Shown: in pieces, positions 21,671 to 33,325 of the stretch | Position numbering within the stretch: the stretch's first letter is position 1 | Layout of the letters: every line of letters begins with the position of its first letter | Assembly (NCBI GenBank): GCA_948567375.1 | Contig: OX419761.1 | Coordinates: 6,264,501 to 6,328,500 of the forward strand | From: Lunularia cruciata | Taxonomy: Eukaryota; Streptophyta; Marchantiopsida; Lunulariales; Lunulariaceae | Direction of reading: 5' to 3' | Length of the DNA stretch: 64,000 bases | The notes under the pieces: model-generated | The model's input: the letters and a program-made list of their open reading frames with translations, nothing else | What the model was told of the DNA's origin: nothing | Database searches by the model: none | Position numbers and translations under genes: made by a program

Positions 21671-22374
21671 ATTGAGGTTGCTATAAGAGATCATCATACT
21701 CAAACTCTACATCTATATCCTCCCGTTGAGGTCCTCCCTTATATCTCTATATTTTTGTCCACTTCTGAGTAGTCACGTTTCCAAAATAGAACCATGGGTT
21801 TTGTTATTTTCAAAGGTTGAAAGTTTAGAGAATAGCAACACCGTTTTCTAGGTAACGTCATAAATCCTCCTAAGTTCTCAGGAAATTCTTGAGAATTATA
21901 CAGAATCCTACTGCCAGATCTAATGACATTTAAGGAACAGAAGTAGAACCGATATCTTGTCAATGCGAATTACTTTCTGAATCCTTCCACGATCTCTAAA
22001 GAACAGAAGAAGAGCTAAGGCTCAAGTGTCGCTGAAAGAATGTCCGAAGTGTCCGCCTCATTTGTTGTGGAATGAACTCGGGGACTAATGAGCTGCGCAG
22101 TGCCACGCGTGAGAGAAAGCTTCACCTTCCCATTTAGGAACAGCTACAACGTGCCTGAAAGTTGCGCAGAAGGATTCCTCCTTGCTCCCCATTCGGGACT
22201 CTGCGTAAGAAATCAAACTAGAACCATGGTAGGATTAGATTTAATGTACTTTTGCCTGCCAAGAATGTAGCTTTTTGTTCAGAAGGTATACAAGATCAGA
22301 GGAAACGTAGCAACAACGGCTCTACTGCCGTTAACATGATACGAGCTTGACAAACTAAAAACTTAGATGAATGA

Positions 22375-24474
22375 ATCAGATGTTCTTTCACAACAACTCA
22401 GCATCATAACCAAGCAGTTTATAGAAGTCATTGTGGTCAATAACAAGCAATATAGAAACACACTAGTGCATCTCGTATTCTATCTATTAAAATATTCCAT
22501 GAAGAACATAATAACAAGGGAATTTTACAGTCCATGACCAGATTCTCCATCAGAGTTTGCAAATGGGTCACATCCAAGTCCTTTTATCCGTCCTTTCGCA
22601 GAAGTCCTAGGAAACTTTGAATCACTCACAGGCGTAGGTCTCCAAAGTTTGATCCACTGAGAAACCCTTCTTTGGACGCATATCCTGCACGAGATAGGTC
22701 TTCTGATCTGTAAACCATTGGAAATATATCCGATTGCTATCAATCTGACATATTTTCGGAAAATCAACCGCCCAAGGAACACGTTGGTTAACCAGCTTGC
22801 TGGACTATTATCAACTTACAAGCAAGCAACTAAATGCCGATACCATATAGGCAAGATCTGATTGCAGCTAAACGCTTGTCCCTGTCTTCCTCTCCAACTG
22901 TGCTGGCAAGGCTTTCGGACTCCGGTACAGCCTCTCACAAAGAAACAAACTGCTCAAATCTATGATCGACTACTACTTATGATCCAGTGCCCAGTCCCCT
23001 ACCCATCTACTCATGGGACAGCACGCTTGATGGATTCTGGAGAGTCCTTCTTCATGTAGAGTTTCGAACTTTCCATAAGGCTTTGTCAAGATTGGCTGAA
23101 CATGATGTCCAGTTCATGGAAGTCAATGAAATGATGATCATAAGTTCCGCCAGGTATCTCAACGTTTACCATTTAAAAGGGGATCCCCCCTGTGATCAAG
23201 CAGAGGATGAATGCAACTTGCTATGATCAGGATTAACAATAGCAATCCTTCCACTGTTCTATTGCCAGTACAATGTAGTGAAACTTGATTAGTGTCAACA
23301 ACTAATAAAGTTGTTGACAACAACTAATTATTGCGGAACCCAGAGTACTAGCAAGATTCTTATAACAGTCCAGATTGCCACGATGTCCACCACAATATTA
23401 TACGTGCATGCAGATACAGGGTTTGCACATTAATTAATCAATAACAATAGGCGTTCACTTGCTCGCCCGAAACAGCCTATGCAGACATCGCAACTTAAAA
23501 AGCTGAGAGTAATTGTTGGAATCAGATTCGAGAGGATGATCGCTGGGAAGCATTCAAGCACGCTATCCCTTGACTGCGTAGAGCGAGAGGTGATCGCTGC
23601 TCGGTCACCCGCCTCACGCTGTGCCCTCTACATTATCTCAGCAGGCACTTCTCATCTCCATTGAAATGCCCACACGGAAACTCTACGCTTCAAGTGGACG
23701 GGCCTTCTACATGACCACACCGGTCCTCGAGAACAGCTTCGACTACCAACTCTCATACTCCCACTCGGGTTACAGGCGGCCGCTACACCGCCCAGTTGAT
23801 AGAGACTGTGTGAAAGCAGACTCAATAGGCTGCCATTCGACTTCTGCTTCGCTCATAGCTTTTCTTCATGGTTCGACCAGAACGAACATGACAATTGCTA
23901 CCCTGTTCATTGGTGAAAGAATTTGAGATTCTATTCTCTCACTTACAGCAAGTTCTTGAGCACCACTCCCTTGTACAACCCCTTCTCCTATACTGTAAAT
24001 AATATCGTATATGCAACAGATTAATGATATCTCGATTGATCCCTCAATCTACAAAGCAGTAATCTTGAGAATCTCATCCTCACAGCAGGCCGCGTGTTCT
24101 GTGCTGTTCATGGCGGGAAGTTTTTTAATTGCAAAGAACTAAGAAACCAAACGACCACAACTATAATACACGTCAAGCATCTACTCATCACATGAGTTAG
24201 ATATTCCAGTTTGCAGCGAAATGTGCAATTTTAACATTTTCCTAAATTCCAGCTATTCTCAAAAACGCTAGTATCGTATAATGAAGAATCGGATAGGCTA
24301 CTTGAAGCAGCAATGTTTGGGAATTTGGCTCCACATATAGATAGATATCAGTTCCGGGTATTTTTATTCGTTAGAGTATGCTTACAATTTGCAGCCGAAG
24401 ATTCTATGCCTCCCGTAAGTTTGGGCTTTTGTCAAAATCTCAATACACGAGAGCAAATTACATCCAGATTCGAA
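22375..24474. repeat. 2.1-kb unit u1 of the duplication block
   Basis: Single copy here; tandem copies u2 (35590-36715) and u3 (36716-38699) exist in the partner block. It contains the 101-codon plus-strand frame at 23621-23926. No known domain is seen on either strand. The minus-strand frame ending at 22525 (KGRIKGLGCDPFANSDGESG) is also kept in u2. Confidence 0.75.
23621..23926 (+). other. 101-codon ORF of unit u1 (function unknown)
   Basis: The frame (PVLENSFDYQLSYSHSG in the middle) stays open at identical length in all three unit copies. The differences between copies mostly change amino acids, so coding selection is not evident. It may be chance openness in a young repeat. Confidence 0.2.
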
Positions 24475-25339
24475 CCTCATGGATCTAAGACGTACAATTT
24501 GCACGTGGCTCATCAATGAGTCGAGATTGAACAAAGCTTCAGAATGCATGGAGTCCAGTGAGGAACCCATCGAAAGCAGCCATCTCTGGCAGAGGATACA
24601 CAGTCCGGCGGAAGTTTTAAAATCTCCTCGTTTGTGCAGGTTAGCCCCGCTACCTTGAATTTACGACTGTTTTAGACTCGAAAGTGATCGTCAAAAGTAA
24701 GTTCTTACAATGTCAATTTTCCTGCATGCATTCCTCGTGCACACTATTAACAACTCTATTTCTTGCAGAAGTCCCCTCGGAACACACTAAGATTTTGTGT
24801 TCGATTCTTTGCTCCGTTACCGTCCTCCCTCACCCAGGGGTGTAACCTGAATCCCAATCGAAACGTTGTCCTGTTTCTGCTCCTCAAATTCCCACTTACG
24901 GAGAGCGATCGGACTCGAAACTACAACTGAGAAGGAAACTCGTCGTACATGTAAAGTCTGGATTTCACGCTCTCATTGCACCCAGGTTTCGACTCTATAT
25001 ACTTGTATAGACTGTACATACATAGACTATTTCAGCTCAAAGGAAATCCATTACGAAGACTCCATATGAGTAACATCAGTGGCCAAGTGGCCATTTCATT
25101 GACGCAGAGATTAGATGCTCGACCTTTTAATTGACTCCATCATAGTGCTCGCCGTTATTGGTCTGGGAACGTCAAGGCTATATCCAAGTATCCGGAATTG
25201 GGCGAAAATAGATCGTCGTTTTTTCTGGCCGTTGGTTGTCCTTGATAGCAGCCATGGGTCGAACATCTGTACTACGATGACATCCTGGAATCCTGAATAA
25301 AATTGTGTTTAACGTGTTCAAGTCATTGTGATCATGAAT

Positions 25340-26400
25340 CCCAGCTTTTCAACAGGTCCTTGTGGGTGAGGACTGGACCAACGGTACTCCGGCAAAGCTG
25401 AACCTAGCGATCTCAGAATTGGAGTTGATAAACCTCAACTACGTGAGAAATTCCTTGTGGGATGCACTTTGGAAGTTAGGCTTATGTATTAGCTTAGCTG
25501 TCCATGTTTCTGGTTGAAAGGAGAAACACGAAATAAAAATGCAAACTTTAGTGAGTCTTGGAAACAAGTACTCCTGGAGAGCTAGGTCCCAAAGACGAAT
25601 TCCTATGCACTCGTCCCTCCCTTGAGTGTGCACTCCAATTCGCTTCGTCCTCAGCAGGGTCATCTCGATCGGGATGGTTCAATTTCTCCTCGGCGTCCAC
25701 CATGGTTTTCGTGGGTCTTGTTTTCCTGCGGAACGAATCACGATAATAGAGCTGAACCATTATAAATTGGAGTCGTTGCCGGAATCATTCGGGGGACCAT
25801 TCGGGGAACTTCTTCGCCTTAAGGAATTGAAAATGGTTTGCTGTTCACGGTTGCAAGCCTTTCCCAGCAGTTATGGAAACTTAGCTAACTTGGAACTGCT
25901 AGAGTTGATGAGCTGTGAGAAACGGCAGTCATTGCCGGAATCATTCGGCCCCGAAAATATACAGCTCTTCAGTGTTGCAAGCCCTTCCCAGCAATTTTGG
26001 AATTTTAGCCGACTTGGAACAGCTAGACTTATCTCGGTGCTAGAAATTGCAGTCAGTGCCAGAATCACTCGGCCAACTTCTTAGCCTGAAGCAGTTGCAA
26101 ATAGACTTTTGTGCAGAGTTGCTGGCCCTTCCCAGAGCTTAGCCAACTTGGAGCAGCTGGACTTATCTCGGTGCATGGAACTGCAATAATTGCCAGAATC
26201 ATTTGGGTAACTTGGAACAGCTTAGCCAACTTGGAACAGCGATCGATCAAACTTTTGCAAGTCTTGTGATAGTTAATTTGGTGTGATAAAGTTCCGGTCA
26301 TATCGCAGTCGGAAACTTGCCAAGTTGTGGCGGCTGGAGTTGTTTCGGGGTCCAGAAGTGCCGTAATTGCCAGGTCCATTTGTAAAACTACTTCACCGAA
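25340..26400 (+). pseudogene. NLR-type leucine-rich-repeat relic
   Basis: Plus-strand frames show LRR units such as LESLPESFGGPFGELLRLKEL, LQAFPSSYGNLANLELLEL and RQSLPESFGPE. After frameshifts and stops come further degraded LPESFG- and GNLxxLExLxL-like repeats up to about 26260. The upstream VLVGEDWTNGTPAKLNLAIS (about 25355-25430) looks like the segment leading into such repeats. This repeat style is typical of plant disease-resistance (NBS-LRR) proteins, which sense pathogen effectors in the cytoplasm. No NB-ARC or TIR motif is visible. It is a fragment with many breaks. Confidence 0.65.
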
Positions 26401-28164
26401 TCTGAAAGTATACTGCTCAAAGTAGCACCGCCTCCTCTAAGTTTAGGAGAAAAAGCCAAACTGGAACAACTAGGGATCAGACTTTGCCTAACTTCCAAAA
26501 CGAGTTTCAACTGTAGATATTTGATCTAATGCGTCTCGGGTATGAAGATAATATAAGTGAATATTTAGCGTATTGCCAAATTGTCTGGATCCTACGAAAT
26601 TTTGTTGGAAAATCTATATAATGAATAGAAGTTGATAAGTCTTACCAGGATGGACCATAAACTAGCACAATCGTTCCTCTAGACTACAACGTTATCAATC
26701 GTCGTTCCTAAACCTCTGTTCTTCATTTACAATGACTAGAACTACCTGCAGAATCAGAACTACTATAATAGGACTGAATACTGCTCCATGGATGAAGATT
26801 CTCCCGATGGACGACTTGGTGAATAGGAGTGCACATAGAGACGAGACCAGATCTCACCACCAACGTTCTCTTTCAGCGTACTAAAATTCCTTGATTATAA
26901 GGTACATTATCCCAATTGAGGTAGAGGCCTCAAACATATTTCCAACCAAAGCACTTGTTTCAAACCATAGAATGGATAAGACAGTGTCAAATGTCAATCA
27001 TACCACTGTACATATGTGAAGACCAATTTCAAATTTCATCGGGCTGCACTTTGGGGCAGATTACCAAACCAGTCCGCAAAAAACACCTCATTACATCATA
27101 ACTCACACCTCCTTAAGTGAACCATAAATTCACTAATTTTTGTCTATGCAATGTCTTTTTGAAGGTCAAAATTAGGTCGACACAATTTTGACACAATTTT
27201 GAAATGAAACGATAATCATTGGGTGGTGGCTCATCCAAACATCAATGACAAATGATAGTTGATAGTGTAGGAATGTGACTGCTTTTAGAGCATTCAAATT
27301 AGACTGATAAGGTTCTCAGACATCAATCTCACTTCAATCCTGATCAAAATCCACCAACACTGCTATTGGCTTAACTCCTAGAGCAGAATTCATACAACCG
27401 TTCCATCTCAACCGCAACAACACTGAATCCCCTCAAAATTGGGATCAAAATCATCAACTTGACTACAAGATTCCAAATCCGAATTGCAATTTAATTAAAA
27501 AGCTCAACCTTCAGACATTCCTCAACAATAGATCTCACCCGGCTACCCATCTTCCAAGGACATGGAGCTGGTTCTAAAATCCTATTGGAATATCCAAATT
27601 GTATTGTAATATTGTAACAGTCTCTTCCTTGTGGCACGAGAAGCAAGGGGTCTCAATGCCATGCCACGGGGTGAGGGGAGACTTGCTTCCATCGAGCTGA
27701 GTCTACAACATAGGAGCCTTCTTGATCAAACTGCTTTGTTTAACGCAAGGAACTTAAGGAACTTGAGACTCCTTGCTCAGTAACATTTGTTGGGTAACGG
27801 ACAAGAGTCAAAGCAACATGCACACACCATGTATACAACCAACGGATTTACACATTACACTGAAGTATGTGGTTCACCTCAATGTGAGGTTATGTCCACA
27901 TGAGTACATTAGGAGTTTTTACTAATGCTCCAAGCTCATCACCATATCCAAGCATACAAGGCAAAAGCTCCTACACTCTCCAAGACTCTCCAAGTCCACT
28001 CCAACCATGAACTAAGGAATAAGTAACCCTCACCCAATATGCCCCAAGGTATATATATGGTGAGGGTTCGACCTACCTTGAGTTACTTCTGACTAGGGTT
28101 TGTCTAACCATTACCAAAACTTGCTAACATGAAACTGACTAGTTTAGATAATATTATGGTTATC
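26401..28164. other. Intergenic DNA, possible solo-LTR remnant
   Basis: No coding frame is worth reporting. At 27783-28130 a TATA-like run (GGTATATATATGGTGAGGG, about 28049-28067) lies in LTR-like sequence, but neither ends nor a partner copy can be shown. Confidence 0.3.
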
Positions 28165-29315
28165 TTTTCATAAAATTTACACACCGTTTATGATTATGCA
28201 CAATAGGATTTAAACCTTGGATCTCTAATTTTTAGATTGATATCTTAACCAACTTATCTACCTTCACTTGTCATCCTAAAGACTAAGAGACTCATATTCA
28301 TACCATATAACTTTGGCTATGTCCACTTTGGGTATGTCCACTTTGGGATCTTGGTACCAAAGGAGTAGATAGACATTCAAATGCCAAATTATGATAAACT
28401 TTATTTAGTTTGGATGGGTGAAATGAAAAATTATCATTTAAATTTTATATAATTGGACCCTCTATATTCTTCTTCTTTTTTTGCATTATGTTTATCTGAG
28501 CTTTTATAATATTTAGAACATTGATGCTCTAATGTACTCTCAATAATGAAATTGGAAAGATAACCAATTAGATTATATATATTTCTCTCTCATGAAACAA
28601 AAAATTATGACCTTTAAACCCTGAAAATATATGTTATGATTGCAAGTAACAAGTTATCCTTCTCCTAATGTAATTATAACAATTAGAATGAAATTGACGT
28701 ATGGTGTTTGGTTAATGATGACACTTGGTGATAGTATTTGGTGGTACCAATTGCAATTTAGATTACATCATCATGACAAAATTCTCCAAGGATTATAGAG
28801 GAGATTCCATTGTAATAAACAATAGATTTACATGGAATGGCCCTTGATATTGATTCCAATCTCAAGTCTTTTTGAAAGAGGAGATTGATTTTGGCTTGGA
28901 ATTTGATAAAAGAACTAATTTGGTTGAAATTTTGCATTATATTTACATTCTTGTTGTGTGAACGTGATAAAAATTATGAAATCTCCAAACATTATTCTAA
29001 CACCATGGGTACCATTGAGTTGAATCACTTCATCCAATAGTTTAATAGTTGATGTGATTTATAATAAATCCGGAACTTGATGTTATTCACCCCCTCATGG
29101 TATAGACCAGATTGTTTTTACACTTGAGGAGTTTGCCAATGGATGACTTAGGATTTAGCTTGAAAGAGATTGAACTATAGAGATAATATTGGAGATGGTA
29201 TTAGGTCTGGTTGGGCATAATGAACTCAATATTGTTGAAGAAAAAGTAACAATATTTAGATTTGTTAAGGTAATCTCATCCACGACTAATATTTTTTCCA
29301 AAGTGCAACAACGAC
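28165..29315 (+). pseudogene. Gypsy A-family relic I (leader plus gag)
   Basis: The plus-strand sequence matches the leader and gag of copies A and B with large internal losses. It has the leader motif around 28190-28300 and the gag start around 28800-28930. A capsid piece, GLVGHNELNIVEEKVTIF, lies near 29205-29260 and is equivalent to GLAEHIELNMVEERVV of A. It ends next to the cystinosin relic. Confidence 0.65.
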
Positions 29316-29384
29316 AAGTCCTCTATCCAATGAGCGAGAAGGAACCCTGGATACTGGAAGCACGTAAGATCTAGAAGGCCTTAC

Positions 29385-30526
29385 CTCGACACCAGCATAA
29401 TAGTCGAGAAGAACGCGCAGATGCACCAGCCCGAGACCAATAAGGTCAATTACATTTACCAAAGACAACCCCAACTTGCCACCATTTCGAGTGAAGTTTT
29501 CAACTGAACCTGTACATGTGCATCAGACAAAATTTAGTGATTCTGTATCAACCATGGCCAACATGTAGCCACTCAATACTCTAATAAACTGAAAAATATT
29601 GATTTGTCGGTACACAAGGAAACTTACGCTGGTCAATAGATTGAATTCCCATCTGGAAAATGTTCGCTAAGCCGCCTGATAAATCAAGAATGATATTCCC
29701 GATACTCCAATTAACCGTACTCTGCATTTGGTTGTTGAACCGAGCCTGCACCATCACCAGAAGAGTGAAAATTAGTCAGTGGATCCGATATTAGCTGTTT
29801 GACCTAACAAACTAATCATCCAAATGAAAATTCTTCAAAAGTTCTGTGAGTTGCCATCGTGACATGAAACCAGAACAGGTTCTGATTCGTAGACATCAGC
29901 TGGCTAGTTCGTGATCCGCCTTTAAGAGAGGAAAGACCGACATCTATGGTCAGTTAAACCCATCAATCTTGTAACATTGATAAGGAATATGCATCCCGAT
30001 AGAAATCAACACACAACCAATCACCGTCTCACTTCGTTTACTTTCCCGTCTCTCCGTTTCTGGATTTGTCAAACAACACAAACAAATAGTAAAGGAAGTT
30101 GGGTATACCTGGGAATGTACTTGATTGCAGTCATGACCACTTGTATGATACTGCAAATAAACAAACGATACTCATTACAAAGGGGATAATATAAGATGCG
30201 TTGTGGGGAAGAACCTCCAGCAGACAAGTAAAGAGCATGAACAACGAGATGTCTCACATGCTTGGTCAAGTCAATACAGTAAGTGAAAGCGTTTCTATAT
30301 AACTGGAATTTCATTCGAAGAAAACTTCAAGAAAGAGGTTTAACAGACACGTGTTACATGCAAGTGGTCATGCTTGGCACAGCGCGTGTATGAAAACTTA
30401 CTTGGAACCAGACACAAGTTTTAAGCAATCACCCTTGGGCCACGCCAAATGCTAGAAGCAATACGCGAGAACCCCATGGTGCAGTGGTATACCAATGGCT
30501 GGTTTAGGTACATTCTGCTGTCCACT
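29385..30526 (-). pseudogene. Cystinosin (PQ-loop lysosomal cystine transporter) homologue, broken, 4 exons visible
   Basis: Minus-strand exons with GT-AG borders: 30402-30526, 30109-30150, 29628-29745 and 29385-29509. Read together they follow plant cystinosin: KPAIGI...AWPKGDCLKLVS, then IIQVVMTAIKYIP, then WSIGNIILDLSGGLANIFQM with GIQSIDQ, then NGGKLGLSLVNVIDLIG. Cystinosin exports cystine from lysosome or vacuole with protons and has seven membrane helices; the second PQ-loop region lies in these exons. Breaks: an in-frame TAG in the first visible exon (after VLAYCF), and a frame that no longer fits between exons two and three, consistent with one lost C before the donor at 30109. The N-terminal exons and the last exon are missing. 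Confidence 0.75.
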
Positions 30527-30734
30527 CTGCAAAGGAACAAATAGAAAGAGGTTTAACAGAAACGTCACACTTACCAATTGCAGCAAGGGATTAGAGCAGA
30601 AAAAAGAGAATAATCTGCTCTGAGATGTTGCAAAATGAGGCTGAATCATAAATAGTCTGAAAGAGAATTATCTGCTCTGAGATGTTGCACAATGAGACTG
30701 AATGATGTATTGTCTAAGCTAAGTAGATATATAG

Positions 30735-31240
30735 GTATACGAGAACAGAAGCCATTCTCGGTACTGGTTATCCAGAACTCATAGAACTGCAAATGATCGA
30801 GAAACAATATGTACATGATAAGCAACGCTAGTAGTATTAAATCCCCAGGGTAGAATGCATAGCAGGTAAGCTACACGCAATGCTAGAGTAGTATTAAATC
30901 TCTAAGTAAGAATGCATTGAAGCTAACCTACAGTAATAGCATAATCAAAACAAATATATTGAAACACCGGCATATGTAGGTATAGGTATACGAGAACAGA
31001 TGCCATTCTGGGAACGGGCTATCCAGAATTCATGAGGTGCAAATGATTGATAAGCAAGATGCACATAATTGACAATGCTAGAATAGTGAGAAATCCATAA
31101 AGTAGAATGCATCAAATGTAACTTGAAGCAAAGGCATAATTGAAACAAGATGCACATAATTGACAATGCTAAAATAGTGAGAAATCCATAAAGTAGAATG
31201 CATCAAATGTTACTCGAAGCAAAGACATAATTGAAACAAA
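30735..31240. repeat. Repeat cluster including 91-bp tandem duplication
   Basis: Units of 91 bp at 31055-31145 and 31146-31236 differ at a few bases. A second motif (ATACGAGAACAGANGCCATTCT followed by TATCCAGAA) occurs at 30735-30790 and 30985-31040, and weakly at 18420-18540. Confidence 0.8.
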
Positions 31241-31249
31241 TTGAGAATA

Positions 31250-31980
31250 ACATATGGCTATGAGACTAGGAAACCACCATGAAATCGAGAACTCTATACA
31301 AACAACTGCGAGAAATAGGTAACTCTCCGTAAAAGACTACCAGTAAGCAGTGAGTGAACAATAAAAACAAAAGGTGGGCTGGAGTCGGGTAGGAACACTG
31401 CATACACAAGAGGTTCCATGAATCAGGCAAAGAGCGAAGGACAAATAATAGGGAGTGAATTAGCTCGGGAGTGGAGGAGTGGAACAATGCGAGAGCTCTA
31501 GGATTGTGTGGCTGCAGAAGCACCGGCATATATATAGAGAAGAAACATAAACAAATGAAAGGCGAAGTAAATGTCACTTGGAAACCATTAGATAGCAACA
31601 AGCATATTTGAGATGCAGCATCAAAGAAGTGGATACAGACCTCCCACATAAGTAGAGAAATAAATACATCAGGAAGAAACGGCCAGCTTAAAAGGATGGA
31701 GGTAAACTGGTGTCAAGAGACAAGTAGTAGTATGTAATATCGGGGGTCAAGAAAAATCTGAGTCAAGAAACTAAAATGGAGGAAGATGTATGAGACCGAG
31801 CACGGGAAGGGGCGGAAGATGAGTGCAAATAGAGAAACAAAAAAGAACAATGAAAAATTAGTGCATCTTACGAAGGGTCAAAACGTGGAGGGAAGTTCAG
31901 CCTCGTGAAGGACCCGGGTGGGGTCACGTGTCCATAAGCATACAATCAAATCCACATGGCAAAAGATGCAATAGCTATAT
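31250..31980. other. Intergenic DNA between gene relics
   Basis: A 127-codon minus-strand frame (31266-31649) is present but rich in Leu, Ser and Cys without domain features. Nothing supports a gene. Confidence 0.35.
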
Positions 31981-32154
31981 TCACTGTAGAGTCAAGATGG
32001 TATTCGAGTCTAGATAAGCTAGAACCTCCGGATCCTTTCTTGCATCATCCCGCAGCCAGAAATAATTACTCTCCCTAACATGTCCAAACATCTCCGTCAC
32101 ATGAAGGACTTTCTTCACCTCGGGCGGCTTCAAATCGACTTCCAGACCCACCAT
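31981..32154 (-). pseudogene. N-terminal fragment of oligopeptidase B (prolyl oligopeptidase family, S9A)
   Basis: From the ATG at 32154 the frame contains PPEVKKVLHVTEMFGHVRES and then NYFWLRDDARKDPEVLAYLD. This is the signature N-terminus of protease II/oligopeptidase B (family pattern: PP.a.k..h....hGd.r.dnY.WLRDD.r.dpeVLaYL). After YLDSN the similarity ends and a stop comes at 31981. The catalytic alpha/beta-hydrolase half, with Ser, Asp and His, is not in the window. The enzyme cuts peptides after basic residues in the cytosol. This is only a fragment of 57 codons. Confidence 0.72.
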
Positions 32155-32476
32155 TTCGATCGAAGCTTGTGGCTTGCTCAGGGACCCTGATAACGCGAGA
32201 ACTTCACGTCTTCAGAACAGAGGGGCTCCTCAACCAGCACCTCTGATCCCTCTGTTTATCTACTTCAGTCCGAAAAAATCCGAAATCGAAACTGTGGACT
32301 GGTCAAAATTTTTTTAGGGTATCTCCATCTCCAGAGTCCTCGTTCGTGCTGTGGGTTTGGTCAATCTTACGCTGTGGTACAGAAGAAATATTATACTAAT
32401 GAATTCACAAGAGTTAGACTCTTGATTGAAGGAGGAAGAAATTGACTGTGGCGAGCTCGGTTGTTTGTTACAGTAC

Positions 32477-32605
32477 CAAGATTTTTGGAAGCAACGGACG
32501 TATCATGAGCTGGACCGCAGTTATCTAGACCATCACAAGGAACGCCGCTGGGGTAGCCTGGGAGTCCCATTCCGCACCCGTTATAATATCTCAGCCTAGG
32601 TGGAT
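32477..32605 (-). pseudogene. Secretory phospholipase A2 exon, active site damaged
   Basis: The minus-strand exon lies between an acceptor (TTTGTATTCAG before 32605) and a donor (GTACTG after 32477). It reads DPPRLRYYNGCGMGLPGYPS, then GVPCDGLDNCGPAHDTSVAS. This matches the calcium loop and catalytic helix of plant sPLA2 (YCG...G..G..PCDGLD.CC..HD.CV). The catalytic His-Asp is kept, but two conserved Cys are changed (CC to CG, and the one after HD to Ser), so disulfides are lost. sPLA2 releases fatty acid from the sn-2 position of phospholipids in the secretory path. The hydrophobic leader ORF at 33325, about 0.7 kb upstream on the same strand, could be its signal-peptide exon. Confidence 0.7.
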
Positions 32606-33025
32606 CTGAATACAAAGTAATCGCAGCTGAATTAGACTAGTGTGTTTGACTAAAGAGGATTCGCATTCCCAGGTTCCTCAGCTCGAGAAACTCCTAGGCT
32701 CTTGATTAGTGGCTCAAGATTGACAAAACACACTGCTGTTCCCCAAGAAGACTAAACGACACAAGCAAAATTTCTAAAACATACGAATGCAGGACTTCCA
32801 ATGCCAGCTCAAGGTACACATGACGTCGGAGACAGGAAGCATCTAGAGAACGAGGCATTTATAGAAGATCCCAACCATTGAAATCCTTGACTCTGACGTT
32901 CCACCGCACGTCTGCAAGATTTTGACCCAATAAATCAGTCGTTTTCAGAGAGATATTTGTGGTGCAAGATATCTGAATTAACAATAGTTGGATGCAACTG
33001 TACATATTCTGTGATTATGTACTGC

Positions 33026-33325
33026 TCATTCAACAAGCTGAAGGATATCAACTGGTTTACCAATCAGGGAACCATAGCATTGATCACGCAGGCCTAACTC
33101 AAAATGTGTGGCGAAATTTTGGCTTCTCGAATTCACTGGCAACATTGCGCTGTAAAACCAGAAAGCAAACCACTGAAGTTCGATTTCATCGAGCTTCAGT
33201 TCCATGAATTCTTCGTACTTCTGGGGGGTGGTGCCGAAGTACAGAGCTGCCGACAGGAGGCACAAAGGTAAACAAAGCGCTGCTAACCAAATGAGCATCA
33301 TCATTCCTAGCAAGCCTACCTGCAA
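33026..33325 (-). CDS. Possible first exon: hydrophobic leader ORF, copy 2
   Basis: The start MQVGLLGMMMLIWLAALCL is nearly identical to copy 1 at 20122. A 29-bp stretch absent from copy 1 lies just after the MELKLDEIEL segment, and the rest of the frame is unrelated to any family I know. If spliced, it may deliver the secretion signal of the PLA2-like exon at 32477-32605. That link is inferred from strand, order and distance only. Confidence 0.35.
   Translation of the reverse strand: MQVGLLGMMMLIWLAALCLPLCLLSAALYFGTTPQKYEEFMELKLDEIELQWFAFWFYSAMLPVNSRSQNFATHFELGLRDQCYGSLIGKPVDILQLVE

Larger units (their letters stand above)
19806..24474. repeat. Segmental duplication block, copy 1
   Basis: Directly repeated as 33046-38699 with many small differences. 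Shared landmarks in order are the membrane-leader ORF (20122), a run of unique DNA, a decayed gypsy pol fragment (20940-21670), and then a 2.1-kb unit (22375-24474) that is present once here and twice in copy 2. The right end is abrupt: the copies diverge after the shared CATCCAGATT motif. Confidence 0.85.

Noticed and set aside
30465-30515. tRNA-like stretch (CCATGGTGCAGTGGTATACC)
   Set aside because: No cloverleaf or matching acceptor stem; it is part of the cystinosin exon.
31266-31649. 127-codon minus-strand frame
   Set aside because: Composition is Leu/Ser/Cys-rich without helices or motifs that make sense; no splice context; no duplicate.
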